From Calothrix sp. PCC 7507 (GTDB lineage Bacteria > Cyanobacteriota > Cyanobacteriia > Cyanobacteriales > Nostocaceae): 64,000 nucleotides of DNA. A model generated the notes under the pieces. That model did not search any database and had not been told where the DNA came from. It saw only the letters and a list, made by a program, of their open reading frames with translations. Shown piece after piece: positions 53,013 to 61,989 of the stretch. The first letter of the stretch is position 1; each line of letters opens with the position of its first letter. The stretch is taken from assembly GCF_000316575.1 (NCBI RefSeq), contig NC_019682.1, forward strand, positions 5,082,001 through 5,146,000, in the 5' to 3' direction. The translations under genes and the position numbers were made by a program.

Positions 53013-53474
53013 ATGGCTGCAAATAGAATCAGGGTTGCTAAAGATAAGGCTGAGTTGGTGAAATCTCTAGTCGCATCAAAAGACACAACTGGGCCTTTTC
53101 AAACTTATGTAGAAGTTATGGTGTTTGCAGCAGCATTGGGCGTTAAAAATAAAAAGCGGGTTCCTTTAGAGGTAATTTCTAAAGATTTATCCCCACTGCG
53201 ACAAGATTATTTTACTAGCAGCTTCACTCTATTAATTAATTTGTTGGCTATCACTGAAACAAAAAATATTAAGGTTATAGGTGATGATAGTGTAGCTGAC
53301 GAGCAACGCATTCACATTTTTGAAGAGTATGCTAATGCTGGTTTAGAAATTATACAAAATGAACTGCGTGGATCAGTAGACTATTCAGAGCGACTTTTAT
53401 TGATTCTTAGTTATGAAAGAACGAATACAGAGCAGCAGGAGGAGGAATTTGATCTAACCAAATTCCTATCTTGA
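53013..53474 (+). CDS. Dnd-system-associated small protein (type 4), 153 aa
   Basis: FQTYVEVMVFAAALGVKNKK and SPLRQDYFTSSFTLLINLLA, IFEEYANAGLEIIQNELRG match the small helical proteins repeatedly found in phosphorothioation islands and named dnd system-associated protein 4. Function unknown. Convergent with the DGQHR gene 30 bp away. Confidence 0.75.
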   Translation: MAANRIRVAKDKAELVKSLVASKDTTGPFQTYVEVMVFAAALGVKNKKRVPLEVISKDLSPLRQDYFTSSFTLLINLLAITETKNIKVIGDDSVADEQRIHIFEEYANAGLEIIQNELRGSVDYSERLLLILSYERTNTEQQEEEFDLTKFLS

Positions 53475-53503
53475 TTTTTAAGTAATAGTTAAAAGCAATA
53501 GCT

Positions 53504-54700
53504 TTACATCCACCCCAGTGTAATTTTTACTATTTTGACTGCATCTGTTACTGCACTAACAGTAGCAGAGATTTTATATGGCTTTTCTGGATTTTTAGGT
53601 TGGGTATCTATTCTAATTACGTTATCCTTCCAAAGTTGGTTTTCTCTTGACCAATCTAGCTGTGCTAATTGTACCACTTTTTCATCATTAAAAGAATTGT
53701 TTTCCGGATCATATATATAGTGCAATAAACGTCCTAAAACTTCCAGTCCAACGCTTATACCTAGAATACAGTCTTCTTTAAATGCAGCTATTTCATCTAT
53801 TGTTAGTTCTTCAACAGTTGAATCAGCAATATACTCAGTGTTACTACATTCTGAGAAAAAGCTATTAAGACAAATAACCAAAGCATCAGATGCTTGATAA
53901 ACATCATAATCTCGAAGTTGATTACTTGGATCGTTAGTAAAAACGCAACTTACAAACCTAGCTATAAAATTAGTTGTGTAAATCAGCTTTTGTTTAGTAG
54001 CAGGACTTGATTTAATCTTCTCTGTCTTACCCTGAAACATTGGCACTCGTTTGATTAACTCTTTAGTAATACCAACGCGACCAGAGAATTCACCAAATGA
54101 TAATAATAATGATTTATCTAGTTGTTTTGTTTGAGCCATGTCTCGGAAATCGGCCTGACACTGTTGAAAGTCACCCTCTAAAACTAGAGTAATTGCAAAA
54201 TCATCATCACTGATTAAGTGGCTTTCAGGACTTTCTATCAATTCGTGAATTGCACGTTTACGATGTTGTCCATCCGTTATATCTAACTTGACTCCCCGAC
54301 GAATTACAACTAGACAAATTCCTCTACCTAATTCAAGAATTGTTATATCTTTTGGAGCTAAGTTAGCAGTCAGAGTTCCTACAATCCAAGGTTTTTCTTT
54401 TCGAGAACGGTCAACAATATATTTTTTAATTTCATCAGCATGACCTTTAACCTCTGGGCGATTTTTACCAGAATCTGGATCATTCCCCGTAGATGGTTTA
54501 GCTTGGAGAAGACCAGAAAAGTCACTTGCTGGGACATTAATTTGCAGCATAGTCCGCTTTCCCTGCTTAAAAATCAGCCCTGGATAGCAGCGATCGCGGT
54601 GATATTGTGAGAAAAATGGCTCGATAAAGCCGCTAAACTTAGCTCTTATCTCTGGCGAAACACTATTGTTAGTATCTCCATTTGTTTGAGTCATATACAT
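53504..54700 (-). CDS. dndB: DndB-type DGQHR protein, 398 aa
   Basis: The DGQHR signature lies in VKLDITDGQHRKRAIHELIE; QCQADFRDMAQTKQLDKSLL is the following conserved segment. DndB binds near dnd promoters and represses the operon in characterised systems. Length close to the usual 370-400 residues. Second gene of a leftward pair with the 532-aa DGQHR protein. A start two codons later is possible. Confidence 0.8.
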   Translation of the reverse strand: MYMTQTNGDTNNSVSPEIRAKFSGFIEPFFSQYHRDRCYPGLIFKQGKRTMLQINVPASDFSGLLQAKPSTGNDPDSGKNRPEVKGHADEIKKYIVDRSRKEKPWIVGTLTANLAPKDITILELGRGICLVVIRRGVKLDITDGQHRKRAIHELIESPESHLISDDDFAITLVLEGDFQQCQADFRDMAQTKQLDKSLLLSFGEFSGRVGITKELIKRVPMFQGKTEKIKSSPATKQKLIYTTNFIARFVSCVFTNDPSNQLRDYDVYQASDALVICLNSFFSECSNTEYIADSTVEELTIDEIAAFKEDCILGISVGLEVLGRLLHYIYDPENNSFNDEKVVQLAQLDWSRENQLWKDNVIRIDTQPKNPEKPYKISATVSAVTDAVKIVKITLGWM

Positions 54701-54784
54701 ACCTACAAGAGTTAGGAAAATCGCTTATATGCTACATTGTAGCTAGTATAATTCGCATAATACAAGACTTCCTAACTCTGCTAG

Positions 54785-56383
54785 CTATAAAATAGGCGGA
54801 AGTCCTACAGCTTTCGGTTCAACAAACTCGCCATCAAAACCTATTGTTTTATTTTCTACAGTCCTAGCATCCGCCAAAGCCTTACGAAGTTCAGCACGTT
54901 CCATCTGTTCCTGAATTCCACCCAAAATGTAAATCAATAACTTCGCCGCCAAATCTCGTCCAGCAACCTGCACTCGCTTTTTATTTGGGTCATACAAAAC
55001 CCCATACCAGAGAGATTGGGGATATTCCATACCACTAAAACCACCTTGCTGGTCAAACTTCCGCAGTTTCTTAAAAATATCTGCCAGTGAAAAACCTTTT
55101 TTAAAAACCAAAATTCCTAAAGCTTGCGCTAATGCAACTTGAGCAACTGGACGGAAAAGCATATTTCCTTCACCGCCATCTTTTTCAAAGCTGAAGCGCC
55201 GTAAAGCTGGTGTATCCTCATGTTCTAAAATCTTATAACTGGAAAGACTAGCCAAAGAATCAAATAGCTTTCTAAATTCCTCAATTCCCTGCTCAAGTTC
55301 TTCATCCTCTGGACGCATGGGAATTAAACCTTTCTCCAAGGGTTTCCAGTGAGGGAACTTTTGAGCCAAATAGCGCTCAGACATATCTTGCAGAGCTTGC
55401 AAAGTCGTCAAGACTGTAGAATTGGAAGCTACTGTTGCACTATTCCAATTAACACGAGGATTGCGATCTTGTTTTTGTTCTAATAGTGGATGTGTAACTG
55501 CAATTTTTCTAGCAACGATCGCAAAACCATCATCTTCATTCAACTGTGTTAGTTGCCCTTTAGTCAAGGGTGCAGCCATCAGGTTGACATGAACAAAAAT
55601 CGATCTTACCCTCCGCCTCGCCTGGGTGCGAGTTTCCCCAGCCGCTACCGCACAGATGAACTCAATACCAATTTTTTCCTTGGGTAAATTTTGCAAGTAA
55701 GCAAGGTCTACTTGGTACTTTTCTATCAAATCATTGACTGTAATAAAACTGTCATCAGCACCTTTATCTTTTTTATAGCGCTGGAGTTTGCGAGTTTTAA
55801 TTAACTCCATCAACCCCTGTACACCCATTAATCGGTGTTGACCATCTAGTGCATAAATAGTGATATCATCTTCAGAAATATTTAGCAGACCTACTTTAGC
55901 GTCTTTATCTAAGGGTATAAAATCAGTAGTAGACTTTGTGGCGCGTCCTTCGCTATCCCACTCAGCAGCTTTAGGATTATCCACCCACGGTTGATTAATT
56001 ACTACTAGCACTGGCGGAAACTTGTGATTTTGTCGAGCTGCTAAATACTGCACTAGCGGCGCTTGACGTGACCAATCAAGGGGACGCTGCTGAATTTCAT
56101 CAATACTATCCGCGTCAATCTCGACATTATCAGTTTCAGGATTATACTTTTTTTGAAACAGAGGTAAGCCAGAGGCGAAGTGAACCCGACCTGCAAACCA
56201 TTCCAGTGTAACAGAGCTAACATAAGCCTCAGTACCACCCATCTCGGTTTTCTGAACGAGAATCTGATCTTTTCTCCCTAAAAACTTCTCTAGGAGTAAA
56301 GCTAGTACCTGTTTTTCCTTGTTTTCTCGTTCTAGGTACTCTCTAGCGATGTCAGCCGTTGGGTCAGATGCACTATCTTTCAT
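54785..56383 (-). CDS. Phosphorothioation-associated DGQHR protein, 532 aa
   Basis: A larger member of the DGQHR superfamily: DDITIYALDGQHRLMGVQGL near residue 180, then RRRVRSIFVHVNLMAAPLTK and LNEDDGFAIVARKIAVTHPL. Helical C-terminal half. It faces dndC across a 172-bp shared promoter region. Related to ParB/Srx-type folds; probably a regulator or DNA-sensing partner of the modification complex. Confidence 0.8.
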   Translation of the reverse strand: MKDSASDPTADIAREYLERENKEKQVLALLLEKFLGRKDQILVQKTEMGGTEAYVSSVTLEWFAGRVHFASGLPLFQKKYNPETDNVEIDADSIDEIQQRPLDWSRQAPLVQYLAARQNHKFPPVLVVINQPWVDNPKAAEWDSEGRATKSTTDFIPLDKDAKVGLLNISEDDITIYALDGQHRLMGVQGLMELIKTRKLQRYKKDKGADDSFITVNDLIEKYQVDLAYLQNLPKEKIGIEFICAVAAGETRTQARRRVRSIFVHVNLMAAPLTKGQLTQLNEDDGFAIVARKIAVTHPLLEQKQDRNPRVNWNSATVASNSTVLTTLQALQDMSERYLAQKFPHWKPLEKGLIPMRPEDEELEQGIEEFRKLFDSLASLSSYKILEHEDTPALRRFSFEKDGGEGNMLFRPVAQVALAQALGILVFKKGFSLADIFKKLRKFDQQGGFSGMEYPQSLWYGVLYDPNKKRVQVAGRDLAAKLLIYILGGIQEQMERAELRKALADARTVENKTIGFDGEFVEPKAVGLPPIL

Positions 56384-56555
56384 GTTAAATTTTAAAAACA
56401 GAATAGGATTATGTCGTTTAATTATCCAAAAATTTGGATATTAGTAGTAAAGTTTTTAAAAACTTTTCTTCAATCCACGGAGGTGGGTTTTGTCTATCTA
56501 GACGTGAATTTTATTCGCCCAGATATTACGCCAGTGTTTCCAGAGAGAAGGAGAA
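56384..56555. promoter_or_regulatory. Divergent dndB-side/dndC promoter region with a REP-like unit
   Basis: AT-rich next to the 532-aa gene; from 56473 it contains TCCACGGAGGTGGGTTTTGT and GAATTTTATTCGCCC, closely similar to the hairpin and right end of the IS200-like element at 58201-58868. Probably a solitary relic or non-autonomous copy now lying in the dndC leader. Confidence 0.6.
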
Positions 56556-58175
56556 ATGACTACAGCACAACAAGCAGAAAATAAAGGTCAGCAAACACGT
56601 ACTGTAGCAGAGTTAGTGGATTACATCCAAGCTCTCAACATTGAAATTCAAGAATTGTATTGTTTAGATGAGATACCTTGGGTTTTGGGCGTGTCTTGGG
56701 GAAAAGATTCTAGTACAGTATTGCAGCTTGTATGGAATGCGATCGCAGCTCTTCCTCCAGAAAAAAGAACTAAAACAGTCTATGTAATTACAACCGATAC
56801 TCTGGTGGAAAATCCTGTAGTGTCTGCTTGGGTTCGCAAATCCATGCAGAATCTCAAGGTAGCTGCTAAAAGACAGGGGATGCCAATTGATCCACATCTA
56901 CTGCAACCAGTAATTGAAGACACATTTTGGGTAAATCTTATTGGTAAGGGATATCCAGCACCCCGTAACCAGTTTCGCTGGTGTACACCACGCTTAAAAA
57001 TTAATCCTGCTAATCAATTTATCCGTGAAATAGTTAGAGCTAACGGTGAAACAATTCTTGTATTGGGTACTCGCAAAGCAGAAAGCGTCAAACGTGCTGC
57101 CACAATGAAAAAGCATCAAGTTGATCGAGTACGCGATCGCCTGAGTCCTAATGCCAGCCTACCCAACTCCTTAATATATACCCCTATTGAAGATTGGAGT
57201 AATAACGATGTCTGGATATACCTTAATCAATCTGATAATCCTTGGGGACAAAGCAATAAAGAATTATTTGCTATGTATCGAGGTGCTACAGCAGATAATG
57301 AATGTCCACTAGTTGTTGATACTTCTACTCCTAGCTGTGGTGATTCCCGATTTGGCTGCTGGGTTTGTACACTAGTGAATAAAGATAAATCAATGGAGGC
57401 AATGATCCAAAATGATGAAGAAAAAGAATGGATGCAGCCATTATTAGATATCCGTAACGAACTAGATATTAAAGATGACCGAGAAAAAAGAGATTTTAGA
57501 AGAATTTGGGGAGATGTCCAACTATTTGAACGCAATAAAAACGGGGAAACCTCCATTGAACCAATCCCTGGCCCCTATACTAAATATTGGCGGGAACATT
57601 GGCTTAGACGATTATTAGAAGCGCAAACAAAAACCCGTCAGACAGCGCCAGAAAGTATGCGCGATATCACCCTAATTACTCTAGAAGAAATGAGCGAGAT
57701 TCGCCGCATTTGGCTAGAAGAAAAACACGAATTTGATGATAGTTTACCCCGGATTTATCAAGAAGTGACAGGCGAAGAATTTCAAGACCCCCGTCCTGGT
57801 GCTGACTACAGCCTACTAGGCCGTGATGAATGGATAGTATTAGAAGAAATCTGTGAAGGTGACGCGATGCACTTGGAACTCATGGCGAAATTGTTAGACA
57901 CAGAACGCCAGTATCGCAAAAAGACTCGTCGCGTAGGGATATACGAAACCTTAGAAAAATGTTTTAATACGAGTTCCCGTTCCCCAGAAGATGCGATTAA
58001 AAATGCTCGTTTGAAACGCGAATTAAGCGAAGCAGTTAGTCAAGGTGACGTTGCAAAAGTTAAGCAGATGACTTTGGGCGATGTTGCAGCAATCAATGAA
58101 ATAGGTGAAGGTAAAAGTGATGAACAGGTAACTTGGGCAAGTATGAAATTTAAAAAGAAAGATTCAGAAGAATAA
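56556..58175 (+). CDS. dndC: DNA phosphorothioation protein DndC, 539 aa
   Basis: PAPS-reductase-like ATP pyrophosphatase that activates the DNA backbone for sulfur insertion. The PP-loop is GVSWGKDSSTVLQL (residues 45-58). Cys residues for an iron-sulfur cluster are seen in RWCTPRLK, ADNECPLVV and SCGDSRFGCWVCTLV. Full length. GAGAAGGAG precedes the ATG. First gene of the modification operon. Confidence 0.95.
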   Translation: MTTAQQAENKGQQTRTVAELVDYIQALNIEIQELYCLDEIPWVLGVSWGKDSSTVLQLVWNAIAALPPEKRTKTVYVITTDTLVENPVVSAWVRKSMQNLKVAAKRQGMPIDPHLLQPVIEDTFWVNLIGKGYPAPRNQFRWCTPRLKINPANQFIREIVRANGETILVLGTRKAESVKRAATMKKHQVDRVRDRLSPNASLPNSLIYTPIEDWSNNDVWIYLNQSDNPWGQSNKELFAMYRGATADNECPLVVDTSTPSCGDSRFGCWVCTLVNKDKSMEAMIQNDEEKEWMQPLLDIRNELDIKDDREKRDFRRIWGDVQLFERNKNGETSIEPIPGPYTKYWREHWLRRLLEAQTKTRQTAPESMRDITLITLEEMSEIRRIWLEEKHEFDDSLPRIYQEVTGEEFQDPRPGADYSLLGRDEWIVLEEICEGDAMHLELMAKLLDTERQYRKKTRRVGIYETLEKCFNTSSRSPEDAIKNARLKRELSEAVSQGDVAKVKQMTLGDVAAINEIGEGKSDEQVTWASMKFKKKDSEE

Positions 58176-58200
58176 TAGAATACCAGGCGAATACCAGGCG

Positions 58201-58868
58201 AATACCCGGCGATTGGAAATCGCAGCTACACAGACGAAACCCACCTCCGTGGGTTAAAGAGAAATGAGAGCAAGTTTTACACAAGAATTCAATAATAGAA
58301 TACCCGGCGATTGGAAATCGCGGCTACACAGACGAAACCCACTTCCGTGGGTTAAAGATAAATGAGAGCAAGTTTTACAAAATTGTATATGCATTATGTT
58401 TGGGCAACATGGGATAGATTGCCTATAATTACGCCTGATATTCAGAAGTTAGTTTATCCAGCTATTATTCAGGAGTGTGAACAATTAAAATGTACCGTAA
58501 TTGCAATTGGTGGTATTGAAGATCATGTACATCTGCTGACGGGTTTTCCGCCAACCATCAGTATCTCTGAATTGGTTAAACAGATTAAGGGAAGTTCTTC
58601 CCATTTTATCACTCACGAAATCAAGCCAGGTGAGTTTTTCAAATGGCAAGGTAGCTATGGAGCATTTACAGTTAGTCATGATGCCATTGATAATATAGCC
58701 AATTACATCAAAAACCAAGCTACCCACCATAGCCAAAAATCAATCATTCCCACCTGGGAACTAACTCCCAAATAACCCAACAATTATGTATGAATTTAGT
58801 CCACGAAGGTGGACTTCGCCTGTGTAGCCGCGAATTCTATTCGCCCGGTATTCCTTCACCCGGTATTT
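58201..58868 (+). mobile_element. IS200/REP-associated element between dndC and dndD
   Basis: Contains a single Y1 transposase gene. The left end (AATACCCGGCGATTGGAAAT, then GCGGCTACACAG and an AACCCAC/GTGGGTT hairpin) and the right end (CCACGAAGGTGG hairpin, TGTGTAGCCGCGAATTC, TCGCCCGGTATT) are roughly inverted to each other. The left end is duplicated in tandem with a 98-bp period (58201 and 58299), the first copy including the first codons of the transposase gene. Confidence 0.75.
58362..58775 (+). CDS. tnpA: IS200/IS605-type Y1 (HUH) transposase, 137 aa
   Basis: Single-domain HUH protein: HVH at residues 55-57 in GGIEDHVHLLTGFP, and the nucleophile Tyr115 in ANYIKNQATHH. KWQGSYGAFTVSHD is also typical. 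Length normal and frame intact, so it may be active on single-stranded hairpin-bounded DNA. Confidence 0.9.
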   Translation: MRASFTKLYMHYVWATWDRLPIITPDIQKLVYPAIIQECEQLKCTVIAIGGIEDHVHLLTGFPPTISISELVKQIKGSSSHFITHEIKPGEFFKWQGSYGAFTVSHDAIDNIANYIKNQATHHSQKSIIPTWELTPK

Positions 58869-58882
58869 AATAATTTCCAACC

Positions 58883-60868
58883 ATGATATTTCTTGAACTC
58901 GTTCTACAAAACTTTGGCCCCTACAGTGGGAAACAGATAATCAATCTTAACCCCAAAATTGATGAGGAAACCTCACACCCAATTATATTATTAGGTGGAA
59001 TGAATGGCGGTGGAAAAACTACGCTGATGGATGCCATTCGTCTCGCACTTTATGGACCCCGCGCCCAATGTTCTACCCGTGGTAATTTAAGTTATAGCGA
59101 TTTTCTTAACCAATGCGTTAACAATAAAATTGATCCAGTTGCAGACACCCGGATTGAATTACTTTTTGAACATATTGAAAATGATAAACCAATAAAATAC
59201 CGTGTTGTGCGTAGTTGGACAAAAAATCCTAAAGACGGTAAAGATACATTAGGTATTTTAGGTGACAGTGATACATGGCCTGATGCTTTAGTTAATATCT
59301 GGGATGAATATATTGAAAATCTCCTACCATTAGGTATTTCTAACTTATTTCTCTTTGATGGGGAACAGGTTAAAGAACTTGCAGAACAGGAAACACCACC
59401 ACCAGTTGTAGTAGATGCAATTCGTGGACTTTTAGGTTTAGAGTTGGCAGATCGTTTAGCAGTTGATTTAGATATCTTAGTTAACCGTAAACTTAAAGAA
59501 GTTGGGAATAGTAAGGATTTAGCAAATCTAGAGGAAATTGAAACTAGGTTAACCCAACAGCAAGAAGATTATCAAACCACAGAAGAGAAAGTAGAAATTC
59601 TCAAAAATCAGGTAGAAGAGTTAGAACAAAAGCAGCAAGAAGCCTTTGATAAATTCATTTCTGAAGGTGGGAAGATTGCAGCCGAACGCAATCAGCTAGA
59701 ATTACAACAGGATACAAAAACTGCGGAAATTGAACAAGTACGTCAGTCGATGTGTGAATTGGCGGCTGATGTTTTACCTCTGGCATTAATTCCTAATTTG
59801 CTTAATCAGGTGCAAGCACAGGGGGAAAAAGAATTTCGCCATCAACAGGTACAAATTTCTAAAGATTTATTAATTGAACGAGATCAGCGCTTACTTACTT
59901 GGCTAAATCAAGTAGAAATTTCTCCGATAGAAGTTGAAAAAATCCAATCATTTTTAATCCAAGATGTAGATAATCTATATGCAAAAACTCTCCAGACGGA
60001 AGCACCTTGGCTATTAGCCGATGATGAAACTTTAAGTCAGCTAGATAATCTTATATATCACTTACAAAATTCTAAACTTTCTGCAAAAGAGAAATTAGCT
60101 ATTCTCAAAAATAAAGAAGAAGAAATTCATACTCTAGAAAGGCAAGTGCAAACAGCAGCAGCACCAGAAGATTATACAAAGCTGCGTCAAGCACTAGAAG
60201 CTGCACAAAATCAAGTTGTTGAAGCTAAGGCAAATTACGAAACAATCCGCCGTCGTTTAGCTGATTTAGAAACTATTATTGCCAAGTCAAAAAGAGAATT
60301 AAGTGATTATACTGTAGAAAATATTAAACATAAAAATAGTGAACATATTATTACCTCTGCGGCTAAAGTTCAAAATACACTCAAGATTTTTCGGGAAAAG
60401 TTAACCCTGCGAAAACTCAATAAATTAGAGGAGGAAGTTAAAAATTGCTTCCTTTATCTTCTCCATAAATCAGACTTAGTGCATCGCATTACCATTGATA
60501 CTAAGACTTTTAGCCTTTTGCTTTACGATTTAAATGGTAAACCTGTCCCTAAACATCGTTTATCAGCAGGCGAAAAACAACTACTGGCGATCGCCTTTCT
60601 CTGGGGTTTAGCCAAAGTCTCTGGACACCGCCTACCAGTAGCAATCGATACCCCACTCGGCAGACTAGACTCTTCCCACCGCAGTAATTTAGTTGAACGT
60701 TACTTTCCATCCGCCAGCCACCAAGTGATTTTGTTATCTACGGATACTGAGATTGGTAAAAAAGAAGTAGAAACACTGCGGGATTCAGGAGCGATCGCCC
60801 GCGAATACCTCCTCAAATACGACTCCTCCACCCGCCAAACAACTATCCAACCAGGATATTTTTGGTAG
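58883..60868 (+). CDS. dndD: DNA phosphorothioation protein DndD, 661 aa
   Basis: SMC-like ATPase of the modification complex: Walker A LGGMNGGGKTTLMDAIRLAL at residues 37-56, NLFLFDGEQVKELAEQE, about 300 residues of coiled coil, signature RLSAGEKQLLAIAFLWGLAK and Walker B LPVAIDTPLGRLDSSHR. The P-loop reads GMNGGGKT. Separated from dndC by the IS200-like insertion, so transcription may now depend on read-through. Confidence 0.93.
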   Translation: MIFLELVLQNFGPYSGKQIINLNPKIDEETSHPIILLGGMNGGGKTTLMDAIRLALYGPRAQCSTRGNLSYSDFLNQCVNNKIDPVADTRIELLFEHIENDKPIKYRVVRSWTKNPKDGKDTLGILGDSDTWPDALVNIWDEYIENLLPLGISNLFLFDGEQVKELAEQETPPPVVVDAIRGLLGLELADRLAVDLDILVNRKLKEVGNSKDLANLEEIETRLTQQQEDYQTTEEKVEILKNQVEELEQKQQEAFDKFISEGGKIAAERNQLELQQDTKTAEIEQVRQSMCELAADVLPLALIPNLLNQVQAQGEKEFRHQQVQISKDLLIERDQRLLTWLNQVEISPIEVEKIQSFLIQDVDNLYAKTLQTEAPWLLADDETLSQLDNLIYHLQNSKLSAKEKLAILKNKEEEIHTLERQVQTAAAPEDYTKLRQALEAAQNQVVEAKANYETIRRRLADLETIIAKSKRELSDYTVENIKHKNSEHIITSAAKVQNTLKIFREKLTLRKLNKLEEEVKNCFLYLLHKSDLVHRITIDTKTFSLLLYDLNGKPVPKHRLSAGEKQLLAIAFLWGLAKVSGHRLPVAIDTPLGRLDSSHRSNLVERYFPSASHQVILLSTDTEIGKKEVETLRDSGAIAREYLLKYDSSTRQTTIQPGYFW

Positions 60869-60933
60869 TAGATATCGTCTAAAAAAGATATTTACAATAT
60901 ATATCACGACCTTTGGAAAGTAGATAAGCAATT

Positions 60934-61185
60934 ATGAACTCACCCCATGTACTAAAAATAGAGAATGATCTACGTGTTCTGTCATTAGAAGAATTAGAAT
61001 GGTTATTAGAACGGATCGCAAAACAAGTGCAAGAAAGAAAGCAAATAGTAAATAAATTCACTGATGTTAAATATATGAATGAACAACTAGTTGCAATGGC
61101 TAGTGATTTAGATATAAAAACAGAAATTTACTCGATAAATCAGGAATTTGTGGTTACAGAAATGGATGGTTTAGAAAAGCTGTGA
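60934..61185 (+). CDS. Antitoxin-like protein of a MazEF/PemIK-type pair, 83 aa
   Basis: Helical N-terminus (SLEELEWLLERIAKQVQERK) and acidic C-terminus (FVVTEMDGLEKL), typical of antitoxins encoded just before PemK/MazF toxins in cyanobacteria. Its stop overlaps the toxin start (GTGA). Confidence 0.7.
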   Translation: MNSPHVLKIENDLRVLSLEELEWLLERIAKQVQERKQIVNKFTDVKYMNEQLVAMASDLDIKTEIYSINQEFVVTEMDGLEKL

Positions 61186-61528
61186 GCATCGAGAGAGGAC
61201 AAATTTATTCTGTCAATCTTAATCCAGTACAAGGACGAGAACAAGCAGGAACACGTCCAGTTTTAGTTTTATCTATGATGCTATCAACGAATTACCTTTA
61301 GTTGTGACTGTAGTAGTTGGTACAAAAGGAACAAATATTAAGCGCGATTATCCAACTAATGTACGAGTTTCTCCCAGTGACAGTGGATTGATTATAGAAA
61401 CAGTGTTTTTATGTTTTCAAATTCGTTCTTTAGATCCAAATCGCTTTCCGGCTGATCCAGTTGGCAAAATGTCTGACTCTAAGATGCTTGAAGTTGAAAC
61501 TGCGGTTCGCTACTGTTTGGGTTTATGA
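61182..61528 (+). pseudogene. PemK/MazF-type toxin, frameshifted
   Basis: From GTG 61182 the frame reads IERGQIYSVNLNPVQGREQA, GTRPVLVLS, then stops at a TAG near 61301. The expected continuation (DAINELPLVVTVVVGTKG, VFLCFQIRSLDPNRF, MLEVETAVRYCL) lies in the next frame to 61528. One missing base near 61276-61282 explains it. The toxin is inactive unless recoded. Confidence 0.85.
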
Positions 61529-61558
61529 GCGAAAACTACTTCAATTTTTAGGAAGATT

Positions 61559-61945
61559 ATGGAATCCCCAATCGAAAGAATAAAACTCTCTCAAACAGCC
61601 AAAGACCAACTTACCAAACTTAAGCGCAGCACTAAAATCGACCAATGGAATATCCTCTGTCGTTGGGCGTTTTGTCGTTCCCTCGCAGAATCAACCACAC
61701 CGTCCCCCGTCCCAATCCCCCAAGATAGCAACGTCGAAATGAGTTGGCGCGTCTTTGGCGGCGAAATGTCTGATATTCTCCTCCTCGCCCTCAAGCAACG
61801 CTGTCACAATGACGGCTATCCCACCGACAAAGAAACCCTAGCTACCCAATTTCGCCTGCATTTACATCGCGGTATCGGCTACTTAGCCGGCGATCCAAAT
61901 ATCAAGAAAATTGAAGATTTAATTGCATTGGCGGTGAAAGATTGA
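61559..61945 (+). CDS. dndE: DNA phosphorothioation protein DndE, 128 aa
   Basis: Small DNA-binding subunit: IERIKLSQTAKDQLTKLKRS and DQWNILCRWAFCRSLAEST are the DndE hallmarks, and DEK..LATQFRLHLHRGIGYLA-type C-terminus completes the fold. In the family it prefers nicked DNA and joins DndC and DndD. Follows the toxin relic by 30 bp. Confidence 0.93.
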   Translation: MESPIERIKLSQTAKDQLTKLKRSTKIDQWNILCRWAFCRSLAESTTPSPVPIPQDSNVEMSWRVFGGEMSDILLLALKQRCHNDGYPTDKETLATQFRLHLHRGIGYLAGDPNIKKIEDLIALAVKD

Positions 61946-61989
61946 AGGATATTAGTTAACTGTTAACTTTTAACTGTTAACTGAATATT

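Noticed and set aside
58187-58380. CRISPR-like repeat-spacer pattern
   Set aside because: Only two copies of a 98-bp unit that belongs to the IS200-like left end.
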